Of a stretch of DNA of 59,713 nucleotides, positions 44,018 to 52,739 are shown in pieces. The stretch is taken from the NCBI RefSeq assembly GCF_003340555.1, contig NZ_QPLJ01000023.1:1-59713 (forward strand), given 5' to 3'. Within the stretch, counting starts at the first letter, position 1; each line of letters opens with the position of its first letter. Source of the DNA: Jannaschia formosa (GTDB lineage Bacteria > Pseudomonadota > Alphaproteobacteria > Rhodobacterales > Rhodobacteraceae). The notes under the pieces are model-generated. The model was not told the DNA's origin. It ran no database searches and was given only the letters and a program-made list of their open reading frames with translations. Position numbers and translations under genes: made by a program.

Positions 44018-45190
44018 TCAGCGCAGCAGGGGCTCCGGGTCCACGGCGTCGAAGCCGCGCCGGACCTCGAAATGGAGGAAGGCCGGATCGCCGCCGCCGA
44101 CCGAGGCGAGGCGTTGGCCGGCGGAGATGGAGTCTCCCTTCTCGACCTGAATGTCCTTGATATTGGCATAGACCGTCAGCAGCCCGCCCTCGTGGCGCAG
44201 GACCAGGATCGGCACCTGGTCGGTGTCGCGGGTGATCGCCGCGACCGTGCCGGCCGCCGCGGCGGTCACGGGGGTACCCTCGGCGGCGCGGAAGTCGACG
44301 CCCTCGTTGCGAGCCGAGAACGGGCGCAGCACATCCCCCTGCACAGGGCGGCGCAGGCTGGACGGGCCGACGCCAGCGGCCGGCTGCGTCTGGGCGACGG
44401 GGACAGGCTCCGGCTCGGGCTCCGGCTCGGCGCTGGCCTCGGTGCGGAACTGGTCGAAATTCGGGCTCTCGGGCAGGGTCTCCTCCTCGACCGTCTGCGG
44501 CAGGGCCGAGCTGGCCGAGGGCGGGATCGGCGTCGCGCTGCCGCCGCCCGGGCTGGCCAGCCCGGGCTCTCCGCCCTCGCCCACGACCAGCGGGATCAGC
44601 AGGTACTGCCCTTCGCGGATGGCGAAATCGCTGCCCAGCCCGTTCCATTCGGCCAGCGAGGCGGGGCTCACGCCATAGAGCCGGGCGATCGAGAAGGCCG
44701 TCTCGCCGCGCGCGACCTGGTGGCGCACCGGCTCCTGCCCGGTCTGCACGGCGACCGGAGTCGCAGGGCCACCGGGGGTGGAGGCGCGGTCGATGGCCGC
44801 GCCGGCGATCTGGGTGATGTCGGGGCGCGCGGCCTGGCCCGGGGTGACGCGGCGGGGCAGCGCCAGCACCGCGTTCGCGTTGAGCCGGGAGCCCGGCTGC
44901 AGGCCGTTGAACTCCGCCAGTTCCTCGGCGCCGATGCCGACGCGCTGCGCCACGTTCGCCACGGTATCGCCGCGCCGCGCGACGGCCACCTGATAGGTTG
45001 GATAGGTGATCAGCCCGCTGCCGTCAGGATCGGGCCGGTCGGCGATGGCGGCGCGCGCCGCCTCCGAGGTGTCGAGCCCACCGGCCACGCGACCGCGCAG
45101 GTCGGGGTCGAAGCCGCCGCCGTTGCACCCCGCGACCAGTGCCGTGGCGACCATCAGACCCGCCACGCGGGCCGTGCCAATCCTTGACAT
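44018..45190 (-). CDS. NlpD-like lipoprotein: two LysM domains and degenerate LytM (M23) domain
   Basis: A 390-residue outer-membrane lipoprotein. A lipobox follows the signal sequence (LMVATALVAGC). Two LysM domains (about 67-112 and 153-200) bind peptidoglycan, and a C-terminal M23 domain follows (about 315-390). Its zinc site is incomplete: the HxGxD motif reads NEGVD, the YAH motif reads YAN, and HLH reads FLH. So it is probably a non-enzymatic activator of cell-wall amidases, as known for NlpD/EnvC. Located downstream of surE-pcm, the standard nlpD context. Confidence 0.88.
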   Translation of the reverse strand: MSRIGTARVAGLMVATALVAGCNGGGFDPDLRGRVAGGLDTSEAARAAIADRPDPDGSGLITYPTYQVAVARRGDTVANVAQRVGIGAEELAEFNGLQPGSRLNANAVLALPRRVTPGQAARPDITQIAGAAIDRASTPGGPATPVAVQTGQEPVRHQVARGETAFSIARLYGVSPASLAEWNGLGSDFAIREGQYLLIPLVVGEGGEPGLASPGGGSATPIPPSASSALPQTVEEETLPESPNFDQFRTEASAEPEPEPEPVPVAQTQPAAGVGPSSLRRPVQGDVLRPFSARNEGVDFRAAEGTPVTAAAAGTVAAITRDTDQVPILVLRHEGGLLTVYANIKDIQVEKGDSISAGQRLASVGGGDPAFLHFEVRRGFDAVDPEPLLR

Positions 45191-45232
45191 GCCTGTCCCT
45201 CCGTCCGTCCTGCCCTTGGGCGGGCCCGGTCT

Positions 45233-45871
45233 TCAGCCCGGCTCCACCCCTTCGACCAGCGGCACGAAGCGCACTGGCATGCTCAGATCGTCATAGTCAT
45301 AGCCCGCCGCCGTCCGGGTGACGATGACGAGCTGCTGCATGTGGTCGGACACCCCGACCGGCACGACCATCCTACCGCCCTCGCGCAACTGTGCCAACAG
45401 GGGGCCGGGCGGATCCTCGGCGGCTGCGGTCACGAGGATACGGTCGAAGGGCGCCTGCTCCGGCAGGCCGAGGCTGCCGTCGCCGGTAATCACGGTGATG
45501 TTGGTCAGGCCCAGCCGCGCATGGGTCTCGCGCGCGATCTGGCTCAGCGCCCGCTGACGCTCCAGCGAATAGACCCGGCGGGCGAGCCGCGACAGGATCG
45601 CGGCCTGAAAGCCGGTGCCCGTCCCCACCTCCAGAACCTTGTCGCGAGGCTGGACGTCGAGCGCCTGCGTCATCAGCCCGACGACCGAAGGCTGGCTGGT
45701 GGTCTGGCCGCTGGCGATGGGCAGCGGCACGTCCTCGTAGGCGCGCGGCACGAAGGGGGCCGAGACGAACTCGGCCCGGTCGGTCTTCTCGAAGGCCGTC
45801 AGCACGCGCGCATCCGTCACCCCCCGCTGGCGCAGGGCGAAGAGGATGCGCATCGTGTCCTCGGGCGTCAC
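45233..45871 (-). CDS. pcm: protein-L-isoaspartate O-methyltransferase
   Basis: A 212-residue SAM-dependent enzyme repairing isoaspartyl residues in damaged proteins. Seen: [23 protein letters not shown] (substrate region), motif [16 protein letters not shown], and [21 protein letters not shown]. It follows surE by 6 bases, the conserved surE-pcm-nlpD order. Confidence 0.95.
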   Translation of the reverse strand: MTPEDTMRILFALRQRGVTDARVLTAFEKTDRAEFVSAPFVPRAYEDVPLPIASGQTTSQPSVVGLMTQALDVQPRDKVLEVGTGTGFQAAILSRLARRVYSLERQRALSQIARETHARLGLTNITVITGDGSLGLPEQAPFDRILVTAAAEDPPGPLLAQLREGGRMVVPVGVSDHMQQLVIVTRTAAGYDYDDLSMPVRFVPLVEGVEPG

Positions 45872-45877
45872 GGCGCG

Positions 45878-46672
45878 TCAGGCGTCGTAGTCGGGCAGCA
45901 CCGCCCTGAGGTCGTTCAGCACGGCGTGATCGGTCAGGTCGCAGCGCATCGGCGTGACCGACACCCAGCCCTCGACATTGGCGCGCACGTCGGTGCCCCG
46001 CGCCGTCGGCTCGCCCTGGGCGGAGCCTCCGATCCAGAGATACTTGCGTCCCGAAGGCGAGGTCTGCGGATGCACCCCCATCCGCCCGTCGCCGCGGTAG
46101 CCCTGCGCGACGGCCGCGAAGCCCGCGACCCTGGCCGAGCGGACCGGCGGAAAATTGACGTTGTAGAACAGCTTGTAGCCGTCCCCGCCCCAGGGCGCGT
46201 CGTCCAGCAGCTTCTGGACCAGCGCGGCGCCATGGCCGCGCGACGCCTCGAAAGGGTCGGCGAGATCGACGTTGCCCGGCCCGTAGAACTGCGACAGCGC
46301 GATGGCGGGAACGCCCTGCAGCGCGCCCTCCATCGCGGCGCCGATGGTGCCGGAATAGACGGTGTTCTCGCCGGAATTGTTGCCCCGGTTCACGCCGGAC
46401 AGGATCAGGTCGACACGCCCCTCGACCAGATGCCCCAGCCCTGCCAGCACGCAATCCGCCGGGCTGCCCTCGACAGCGAAGCGCCGGGGCCCCAGCTGCT
46501 GGAGCATCGAGGGGCGCACGTAGTTGATGCAGTGGCCGACGCCCGACTGCTCGAAGGCGGGGGCGACGGTCCAGACCTCGCCACCCTCGCCCGCGACGGT
46601 CTCGGCGATCTCGGACAGCACCTTCAGCCCAGGCGCCCCGATGCCGTCGTCGTTGGTGATGAGAATGCGCAT
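45878..46672 (-). CDS. surE: 5'/3'-nucleotidase SurE
   Basis: A 264-residue SurE phosphatase: MRILITNDDGIGAPGLKVL with the metal-binding DD, and SGVNRGNNSGENTVYSGTIGAAMEG. It dephosphorylates nucleoside monophosphates. The ATG at 46672 follows AAGGGG; an in-frame ATG at 46696 would add eight basic residues not typical of the family. Confidence 0.96.
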   Translation of the reverse strand: MRILITNDDGIGAPGLKVLSEIAETVAGEGGEVWTVAPAFEQSGVGHCINYVRPSMLQQLGPRRFAVEGSPADCVLAGLGHLVEGRVDLILSGVNRGNNSGENTVYSGTIGAAMEGALQGVPAIALSQFYGPGNVDLADPFEASRGHGAALVQKLLDDAPWGGDGYKLFYNVNFPPVRSARVAGFAAVAQGYRGDGRMGVHPQTSPSGRKYLWIGGSAQGEPTARGTDVRANVEGWVSVTPMRCDLTDHAVLNDLRAVLPDYDA

Positions 46673-46712
46673 GCGTGACCCCTTTCCGCGCCTCAATGCG
46701 GGGTCGGGCGGA

Positions 46713-47495
46713 TCATGTCCAGCGGGGCGGGCGCTTTTCCAGGAAGGCTTGCATCCCCTCCTCGGTCCCCGCGTCGGCGAGGTTCTCGACCATCGCGTCC
46801 CGCGTCAGCCGGTAGGCCGCGTCGAGCGAACGGTCGAGCTGCGCGTAGAACGCGCCCTTGCCGATGCGCTGCGCGGCGGGCAGCTTGCCCGCCACCCGCT
46901 CCGCCAGGGCGCGGGTCTCCTTCTTCAGGGCGTCGTACGGCACGACGCGGTTCACCAGCCCTGCCTCCTGCGCCTCCCCAGCCGACAGGAAGCGGCCCGT
47001 CGACAGCATCTCGAATGCCCGCTTGCGCGGCACGTTGCGTGACAGCGCGACCATCGGGGTGGAGCAGAACAGCCCGATATCGACTCCGTTAACCCCGAAT
47101 CGGGCCTCGCTGGACGCGACGGCCATGTCGCAGCTCGCCACCAGCTGGCATCCGGCGGCGGTGGCCAGCGCGTGGACCTGCGCGATGACCGGCTGCGGCA
47201 GGTCGCGGATCTTCGTCATGACGGCGGTGCAGCGGTCGAAGAGATCGGCGAAGGCCGCCCTGCCCCCGTCCTCGGCCTGCCGCATCTGCTGCATCTCGCC
47301 CAGATGGTGCCCGGCGCAGAAGGCCTTGCCCTCGGCGGCGAGGATCACGACGCGCGCATCGCTCGCCGCCACCTCGTCCAGCGCGTCCCCCAGTGCGGCG
47401 AGCATCCCGTCGGACAATGCGTTGAGCGTCCGCGGGTCGTTCAGCGTCAGCGTGACGATGTCGCCGTCGCGTGTCTTCAGGATCGGATCGGTCAT
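46713..47495 (-). CDS. enoyl-CoA hydratase/isomerase family protein (ECHDC3-like)
   Basis: A 260-residue crotonase-fold protein. The oxyanion-hole blocks are AFCAGHHLGEM and ATAAGCQLVASCDMAVAS; GVDIGLFCSTPMVALSRNVPRKRA resembles the ECHDC3 subgroup rather than classical hydratases. Standard paired catalytic Glu positions are not evident, so the reaction is uncertain; acyl-CoA as ligand is safe. It diverges from the thioesterase gene across 56 bases, a pairing that suggests related acyl-CoA metabolism. Confidence 0.85.
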   Translation of the reverse strand: MTDPILKTRDGDIVTLTLNDPRTLNALSDGMLAALGDALDEVAASDARVVILAAEGKAFCAGHHLGEMQQMRQAEDGGRAAFADLFDRCTAVMTKIRDLPQPVIAQVHALATAAGCQLVASCDMAVASSEARFGVNGVDIGLFCSTPMVALSRNVPRKRAFEMLSTGRFLSAGEAQEAGLVNRVVPYDALKKETRALAERVAGKLPAAQRIGKGAFYAQLDRSLDAAYRLTRDAMVENLADAGTEEGMQAFLEKRPPRWT

Positions 47496-47551
47496 TTGCG
47501 CCCCCTCCTCGGATCGCTAAGGAAGGTGCGGCACTCGGGAGGGGATATGCA

Positions 47552-47968
47552 ATGCTGAAGATGGACGGTCCGGCGCTGGAGGCGTTCCTCGCCCGCGACT
47601 TTCCGCAGGTGGGGGACGACTTCGCGCTCGACCGGGTGGACGAGGACGGGATCACCGTGCGCCTGAAGGTGGCCGAGAGGCACCTGCGGCCCGGCGGCAC
47701 GGTCTCCGGCCCGTCGATGTTCGCGCTGGCCGATGTCGGGCTCTACCTTGCGATCCTGTCGCGGCTCGGGCCGGTGGCGCTGGCGGTGACGACGAATTGC
47801 AGCATCGACTTCATGCGCAAGCCGGCCGCCGGGGCGGACCTGCTCTGCGAGGCGCGGCTCCTGAAGCTGGGACGGGTGCTGGCGGTTGGCGACTGCCTGC
47901 TGCGCTCGGACGGCTCCGACGCGGTGGTGGCACGGGCGTCGCTGACCTACTCCATCCCGCCGCGCTGA
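47552..47968 (+). CDS. PaaI-type hotdog thioesterase
   Basis: A 138-residue single-hotdog acyl-CoA thioesterase-like protein: HLRPGGTVSGPSMFALADVGLYLAILSRLG contains the helix with the catalytic Asp, followed by VTTNCSIDFMRKPAAGADL. GGGAGGGG precedes the ATG at 47552. Convergent with the next small gene. Substrate unknown. Confidence 0.87.
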   Translation: MLKMDGPALEAFLARDFPQVGDDFALDRVDEDGITVRLKVAERHLRPGGTVSGPSMFALADVGLYLAILSRLGPVALAVTTNCSIDFMRKPAAGADLLCEARLLKLGRVLAVGDCLLRSDGSDAVVARASLTYSIPPR

Positions 47969-47975
47969 CGGCCAG

Positions 47976-48278
47976 TCACGATCCGACGGGGCGGCAGCGC
48001 ACCGTCGCGATCTCGGCGGGATCGATACCCTGGAAGGTCGCAACCCCGGTCGAGCTGACGGTCGTGGAATTGGCGACCGGCTCGCCCTCGGCGTCGACCG
48101 CCATGCAGAAGCGGATCGGCACCTCGATGGAGGTGAGGCAACTCACCTCCGACCCGGTCACCTCGCAGGAGAGCACCTCGGTCGGGACGTCGTCGGCGTG
48201 AAATTCCGGCGAGGCGAGCGGCTGCGCCCAGGCCGGCGCGGTGGTGAGAAGGACGGCGGCAGAGATCTGGCGAAGCAT
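47976..48278 (-). CDS. small secreted protein, unknown
   Basis: A 100-residue exported protein with signal peptide MLRQISAAVLLTTAPAWAQP and four mature cysteines (SCEV, SCLT, FCMA, RCRP), probably two disulfides in a small beta domain. I choose the ATG at 48278, which has GGGGG upstream, over the one at 48290. No family recognised. Confidence 0.7.
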   Translation of the reverse strand: MLRQISAAVLLTTAPAWAQPLASPEFHADDVPTEVLSCEVTGSEVSCLTSIEVPIRFCMAVDAEGEPVANSTTVSSTGVATFQGIDPAEIATVRCRPVGS

Positions 48279-48340
48279 GGCGGCCCCCATTGATTGCGTC
48301 GAGAGCTCAACGCATGAGCTTCGCGCCGGGGTCCGGGAAC

Positions 48341-48376
48341 GAAAAAAGGGCCGGTCGCCGAATGGCGGACCGGCCC
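48341..48376 (-). terminator. intrinsic terminator of the DUF1127 gene
   Basis: Nine-base stem GGGCCGGTC/GACCGGCCC (48348-48356 with 48368-48376), extended by GCC/GGC, followed on the minus strand by six T residues. It lies 26 bases after the DUF1127 stop. Confidence 0.85.
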
Positions 48377-48402
48377 AGGGGGGAACGGTTCGGGAAGGGG
48401 GG

Positions 48403-48630
48403 TCAGGCGGTCCAGAAAGGCTTCTCGACCTCGCGCAGGACCTCGGCGGTGGTCAGGCCGATATCGCCGTAGCGGAGCGGGTCCATCTCTCGAAGCGCCC
48501 GCCGCGTCGCGGCCCGCATCTCCCACGTGGCGACCACCTGTGCGAGCGCGGCCAGACCGCGCGAGAGCGGCGAGCGGGCGGGGGTGGCATGGGCGTTCAG
48601 GGCGGGGTGGGCGAAGACGAAGGCGGTCAT
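48403..48630 (-). CDS. DUF1127 (YjiS-like) small protein
   Basis: A 75-residue protein ending in a DUF1127 motif: ATRRALREMDPLRYGDIGLTTAEVLREVEKPFW. These Arg-rich small proteins are common in alphaproteobacteria; some act as RNA-binding regulators of phosphate and carbon metabolism. The gene diverges from the MocR regulator; the shared 114-base region contains repeated GATACA sites, so it is likely that regulator's target. AAAGGA precedes the ATG and a good terminator follows. Confidence 0.9.
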   Translation of the reverse strand: MTAFVFAHPALNAHATPARSPLSRGLAALAQVVATWEMRAATRRALREMDPLRYGDIGLTTAEVLREVEKPFWTA

Positions 48631-48672
48631 GACATGGATCCTTTCGGGCGGAACTTTCCTGCAGCTTGTGTC

Positions 48673-48756
48673 GATACAATTTTACCGCTAGGGTGTATAA
48701 GAGAGATACAATTCCCCATTGCGGCAGACCAGCGATACATTGTCATGGGTACAATC
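48673..48756. promoter_or_regulatory. repeated GATACAATT sites between DUF1127 and MocR genes
   Basis: GATACAATT at 48673-48681 and 48705-48713, GATACATTG at 48734-48742, and a weaker GGTACAATC at 48748-48756 just after the regulator ATG. The first three are direct repeats spaced 32 and 29 bases, about three helical turns. MocR/GntR proteins bind such direct repeats, so this is a likely autoregulatory and DUF1127 operator array. GTATAA at 48695-48700 may be a -10. Confidence 0.65.
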
Positions 48757-50181
48757 ACGGATACGAATATCATCGAGGTCGATTTCGGCGCCGACTCGCG
48801 GGCCAAGTACGTCGTCCTCGAAGGCGCGGTCCGCGCCGCCATCGAGCGCGGGGACCTGCCGCCCGGCACGCGGCTGCCGCCGGTCCGCGACCTCGCCTGG
48901 AAGATCGGCGTGACCCCCGGCACCGTCGCACGGGCCTATTCGCGCCTGACCGATGCCGGGGTCCTGACCGCCGAGGTCGGTCGCGGGACCTTTGTGGCCG
49001 AGCCCGAGGCCCCTGCGCCGCTCTACAAGGAGTTCCAGGCACCGCTGGCCGTCGATGCCATTCGTCACGGGACGGGCGGGGACAGTTGGGCCGTCAACAT
49101 GCTGTCGCCGCACCTGCCCTCGGTCGGGCAGACCGCGCTGATTCGCTCCCTGCTGGGTGAGATCGCGCAGGATCCGCCCTCGGGCCTGATGCATTACCCG
49201 CATTACGAGGGCGAGGCGCCCGCCCGCGCCGCCGCTGCCGCCTTCCTGTCGGGGCCGATGTTCGGACCGGTCGCGCCGGAGGAGATCGCGCTCAGCCATG
49301 GCGGCCAGCAGGCCATCGCGCTGGTGCTGCAATGCGTGTTGCGCGGCCGGCGTCCGGCCGTCCTGCTGGAGGAGCTGGCCTATCCCGGCTTCCGCCGCAT
49401 GGCCGAGGTGCTGCGCGCCGATGTCATCGACGTCGCCATCGACGAGCACGGCATCGTCCCCGAGGCGCTGCGCGCCGCCGCGCGCGACCCTGATGCGCAG
49501 ATCCTTTGCGTCTCGCCAGACGTGCAGAACCCCACCTGCACCGAAATGCCGCTCGCCCGCCGCGAGGCGCTGGTCGCCGCCGCCCGCGCGACCGACATCC
49601 AGATCCTCGAGGACGACTGCTACCGCATGGGCCCCGCCACCCTGCCGTCGCTGCGCCTTCTCGCGCCGGAGCGGGTCTGGTCCGTCTCCTCCGTCGCCAA
49701 GACCGTCACACCGGCGCTGCGGCTGGGCTTCGCGGTCGCGCCTCCGGGGCGTCAGCTCGCGCTGCGGCGAGCGACGGAGTACAATTCCTTCGGTCTCGCC
49801 ACGCCGATGTCCGATCTCGCCGCGCGGCTGCTGGTCCATCCCGAGCTGCCCGGCCTGATGGCCGCGCTGCGCGCCGAGGTCGCGGCCTATGTCGAGGACG
49901 CGCGCCGGATCCTCGACGGCCACGCGCTGACGGCGCGGCCCGACATCTCGTTCCTTTGGCTGCGGCTTCCCTCGGGCTGGCGCGCCTCGTCCTTCTGCCG
50001 CGCAGCCGAGGAGGCCGGGGTGAAGCTCCGTGCCGCCGAGGAATACGCCGCCCGCGACGCGAACGCCCCTCACGCGGTGCGATTCGCGGTCAATACCGGC
50101 GTCACGCGGGAAAGCTGGCAGGCGGCGCTGACACGGCTTCGGGGCCTCCTGGACCATCCGCCGGAGGGGCTGGGGGTCTGA
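48745..50181 (+). CDS. MocR-type regulator (GntR wHTH plus aminotransferase-like domain)
   Basis: A 478-residue transcription factor: an N-terminal GntR winged helix (about 15-85, LEGAVRAAIERGDLPPGTRLPPVRDLAWKIGV split across helices) and a C-terminal fold-type I PLP domain (about 110-470). The PLP-lysine block reads VWSVSSVAKTVTPALRLGFA, with Lys present, and LEDDCYRMG supplies the Asp. It should sense a PLP adduct, amino acid or amine. I use the ATG at 48745. It is divergent from DUF1127, with operator-like repeats between and over its start. Confidence 0.92.
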   Translation: MGTITDTNIIEVDFGADSRAKYVVLEGAVRAAIERGDLPPGTRLPPVRDLAWKIGVTPGTVARAYSRLTDAGVLTAEVGRGTFVAEPEAPAPLYKEFQAPLAVDAIRHGTGGDSWAVNMLSPHLPSVGQTALIRSLLGEIAQDPPSGLMHYPHYEGEAPARAAAAAFLSGPMFGPVAPEEIALSHGGQQAIALVLQCVLRGRRPAVLLEELAYPGFRRMAEVLRADVIDVAIDEHGIVPEALRAAARDPDAQILCVSPDVQNPTCTEMPLARREALVAAARATDIQILEDDCYRMGPATLPSLRLLAPERVWSVSSVAKTVTPALRLGFAVAPPGRQLALRRATEYNSFGLATPMSDLAARLLVHPELPGLMAALRAEVAAYVEDARRILDGHALTARPDISFLWLRLPSGWRASSFCRAAEEAGVKLRAAEEYAARDANAPHAVRFAVNTGVTRESWQAALTRLRGLLDHPPEGLGV

Positions 50182-50221
50182 GCCTGCCCCTCGCGGAGGG
50201 GAATCGCCTGCCGGAAGGAGG

Positions 50222-50260
50222 GGAAAGCGGCGCATGGACCCTGACGCCGGGTCCGCTTTC
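50222..50260 (+). terminator. possible terminator after the MocR gene
   Basis: GAAAGCGG (50223-50230) pairs with CCGCTTTC (50253-50260), enclosing GGACCC/GGGTCC; TTGCGG follows rather than a clean T tract. Confidence 0.4.
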
Positions 50261-50271
50261 TTGCGGGCGAT

Positions 50272-50295
50272 AATGGGGTAAAATATGACCCCATT
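50272..50295. repeat. inverted repeat AATGGGGT-N8-ACCCCATT upstream of rplM
   Basis: Perfect 8-base arms (50272-50279 and 50288-50295) separated by AT-rich AAAATATG, in the rplM leader about 45 bases upstream of its -35. A plausible operator; the binding protein is unknown. Confidence 0.5.
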
Positions 50296-50338
50296 TTCAA
50301 GTCACTGTATTATAACAGAAAGCCAAGACGCGGTCGCG

Positions 50339-50366
50339 TTGACACTGCCCGCGCCAAGCGTATAAG
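50339..50366 (+). promoter_or_regulatory. rplM-rpsI promoter
   Basis: Consensus TTGACA at 50339-50344, 16-base spacer, and TATAAG at 50361-50366, about 60 bases before the rplM ATG. This is the best sigma-70-type promoter in the window and fits a highly expressed ribosomal operon. Confidence 0.8.
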
Positions 50367-50427
50367 CGCGCCATCTCCGGGGCGTCCGCCTCGCCGACAT
50401 TTCAACCGATCAGTTCAAGGGCAAGGC

Positions 50428-50886
50428 ATGAAGACCTTCACCATGACCCCCGACAAGATCGACAAGAAGTGGATCCTGATCGACGCCGAAGGCGTGGTTC
50501 TGGGTCGCCTCGCCTCGATCGTCGCGATGCGCCTACGCGGCAAGCACAAGCCTACCTTCACGCCGTCCATGGACATGGGCGACAACGTCATTGTCATCAA
50601 CGCCGACAAGGTGCAGCTGACGGGCAAGAAGCGCGACAAGCCGAACTACTGGCACACCGGCCACCCGGGCGGCATCAAGTCCCGCACGACCGGCCAGATC
50701 CTCGAGGGCAAGTACCCCGAGCGTGTCGTCACCCAGGCCGTCAAGCGCATGCTGCCGGGCAACAAGCTCAGCCGCGACATCATGACGAACCTGCGCGTCT
50801 ATGCCTCCGCCGACCATCCGCACGAGGCGCAGCAACCCGAGGTCCTGGACGTGAAGTCCATGAACCCCAAGAACACCCGGAGCTGA
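50428..50886 (+). CDS. rplM: 50S ribosomal protein L13
   Basis: 152-residue L13: [62 protein letters not shown] and [14 protein letters not shown] are all characteristic. It assembles early into the large subunit. AAGGGCAAGG precedes the ATG. Four bases from rpsI. Confidence 0.98.
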   Translation: MKTFTMTPDKIDKKWILIDAEGVVLGRLASIVAMRLRGKHKPTFTPSMDMGDNVIVINADKVQLTGKKRDKPNYWHTGHPGGIKSRTTGQILEGKYPERVVTQAVKRMLPGNKLSRDIMTNLRVYASADHPHEAQQPEVLDVKSMNPKNTRS

Positions 50887-50890
50887 TCGC

Positions 50891-51391
50891 ATGGCCGAAC
50901 AACTCAACTCCCTCGAAGAACTCCGGGGCGCCGTCGACGCCTCCGGCACCGGCGAGGACGTCCTGCTCGACACCTCCGCCCCGCGCGAACCCGTGCGCGA
51001 CGAGCTCGGCCGCTCCTACGCGACCGGCAAGCGCAAGGACGCGGTCGCCCGCGTCTGGATTCGCCCCGGCTCCGGCAAGGTCACGGTCAACGGCAAGGAC
51101 ATCAACAAGTACTTCGCCCGCCCCGTGCTGCAGATGATCCTGAAGCAGCCCTTCGAGATCACCGACCGCGAAGGCCAGTTCGACGTCACCGCGACCGTCA
51201 AGGGCGGCGGACTGTCGGGCCAGGCGGGCGCCGTGAAGCACGGTGTCTCCAAGGCGCTGCAGCTCTACGAGCCCGGCCTGCGCGGCGTGCTGAAGGCCGC
51301 CGGCTTCCTGACCCGCGACAGCCGCGTCGTCGAGCGCAAGAAGTACGGCCGCGCCAAGGCCCGCAAGAGCTTCCAGTTCTCCAAGCGCTGA
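50891..51391 (+). CDS. rpsI: 30S ribosomal protein S9
   Basis: 166-residue S9: [53 protein letters not shown] and the C-terminal [13 protein letters not shown], whose arginine tail contacts P-site tRNA. It has an alphaproteobacterial N-terminal extension of about 40 acidic residues. Confidence 0.98.
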   Translation: MAEQLNSLEELRGAVDASGTGEDVLLDTSAPREPVRDELGRSYATGKRKDAVARVWIRPGSGKVTVNGKDINKYFARPVLQMILKQPFEITDREGQFDVTATVKGGGLSGQAGAVKHGVSKALQLYEPGLRGVLKAAGFLTRDSRVVERKKYGRAKARKSFQFSKR

Positions 51392-51411
51392 GCCCTGCTC
51401 CATCCGACGCG

Positions 51412-51438
51412 AAGGCCCGCCCCTCCGGCGGGCCTTTT
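51412..51438 (+). terminator. rpsI terminator
   Basis: Ten-base perfect stem AAGGCCCGCC/GGCGGGCCTT with loop CCTCC and trailing TT, 20 bases after the rpsI stop. Confidence 0.88.
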
Positions 51439-51484
51439 GCATTGCACCCTTGCGCCCGGCGCCGCAGGGGCCAACCTGTCCGCC

Positions 51485-51811
51485 ATGTTCTTCTTCTCCC
51501 GCATCGCGCTGTTCCTGACGCTGGCCGCCGGCTGGGCGATGATCTTCTTCGGCGGCTGGATCGCCTGGCGCGGGGTCACGCTCTACAGCCTCGACCACGT
51601 TCTGGTCGGAACCGGGGGCGGGCTGACGCTGGGGGGCCTTCTGGTCGTGGCGCTGTCGATCGGGGCGAATGCCCAGATCTCGACCGCGCGGGACACGGCG
51701 GAGCTGCGCCGCCTGGCCGAGGCGCAAACGCGCGAGGCGGTCCGGCCGGCCCGGCGTCCCGACACGGCCGCCCTCCGGGCGGAGCCCGTGCTTCCGTCGC
51801 GCAAATCCTGA
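51485..51811 (+). CDS. small two-helix membrane protein, unknown
   Basis: A 108-residue protein: MFFFSRIALFLTLAAGWAMIFFGGWIAWRG gives helix one, GTGGGLTLGGLLVVALSIGA helix two; the rest is a cytoplasmic Arg/Ala-rich tail. No family recognised. It lies between the rpsI terminator and the transporter operon, 73 bases upstream of the first permease. Confidence 0.65.
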   Translation: MFFFSRIALFLTLAAGWAMIFFGGWIAWRGVTLYSLDHVLVGTGGGLTLGGLLVVALSIGANAQISTARDTAELRRLAEAQTREAVRPARRPDTAALRAEPVLPSRKS

Positions 51812-51884
51812 GCGGAGGCACGCAAACCGCTTGCCCCCACGCGCCGCGCGGGCAAACGTGCGGGCGAAAAGACCGGGGACGCCT

Positions 51885-52739
51885 TTGGATCAAGAGACTC
51901 GCCGCGGCGCTACGCTGATCGCTCCGCCGCTCCTGTATGCGCTGGCCCTTCTGGCGGTGCCGCTGGGCGCCGTGCTCGTGTTCAGCTTCTGGACGCAGGA
52001 CTACCTGACCGTCGACAGGACGCCGACGCTGGCCAACTACGTCAAGGCGGCGACGGACCCGATCTACCGGACGATCCTCGGGCGGTCGCTGGTGATCTCG
52101 GGCGCGGTGACGGTTCTGACGGTGCTGCTGGCCTTCCCGGTCGCCTACTATGTCAGCTTCCACGTTCGCCCCGACCGCAAGTCGCTCTGGCTGTTCCTGA
52201 TCACGATTCCCTTCTGGACCAGCTACCTGCTGCGGATCTTCCTTTGGAAGGTGATGCTGGGCTACAATGGCGTCATCAACTCGGCGCTGACCGGGCTGGG
52301 CATCATAGACGAGCCCCTGACCTTCATCCTCTACAACGCCAACGCCGTGGTCCTGACGCTCAGCCATGCCTTCGCGCCCTTCGCTATCCTTCCGATCTTC
52401 GTGGCGCTGGAAAAGATCGACCGCTCCCTGCTGGAGGCGTCGCGCGACCTGGGCGAGACCGGGGTGACGACCTTCTTCCGGGTCACGCTGCCGCTGGCCC
52501 TGCCGGGCGTGATCGCGGCGATCCTGATCGTCTTCATCCCGACGGTCGGCGACTACGTGACCCCGGCGCAGGTCGGCGGGTCCGAGGGCACGATGATCGC
52601 CAACCTGATCCAGGCCCATTTCGGCGGGCTGAACGACGCGCCGATGGGGGCGACGCTGTCGATCGTCGCGATGGCCTCGGTGACGGTGATCGCGCTGGCG
52701 CTGGTCTGGGCGACCCGCAAGCTGGGGGGCGCGCGCTGA
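51885..52739 (+). CDS. spermidine/putrescine-type ABC permease (PotB-like)
   Basis: A 284-residue six-helix permease of the PotB/YdcU kind, starting at TTG (51885, LDQETRRGATLIAPPLLYAL). Seen: WTSYLLRIFLWKVMLGYNGVIN, the EAA motif LEASRDLGETGVTTFFRVTLPLALPG that docks the ATPase, and IPTVGDYVTPAQVGG. No better start exists in frame. Its stop overlaps the next ATG (TGATG). Confidence 0.9.
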   Translation: MDQETRRGATLIAPPLLYALALLAVPLGAVLVFSFWTQDYLTVDRTPTLANYVKAATDPIYRTILGRSLVISGAVTVLTVLLAFPVAYYVSFHVRPDRKSLWLFLITIPFWTSYLLRIFLWKVMLGYNGVINSALTGLGIIDEPLTFILYNANAVVLTLSHAFAPFAILPIFVALEKIDRSLLEASRDLGETGVTTFFRVTLPLALPGVIAAILIVFIPTVGDYVTPAQVGGSEGTMIANLIQAHFGGLNDAPMGATLSIVAMASVTVIALALVWATRKLGGAR

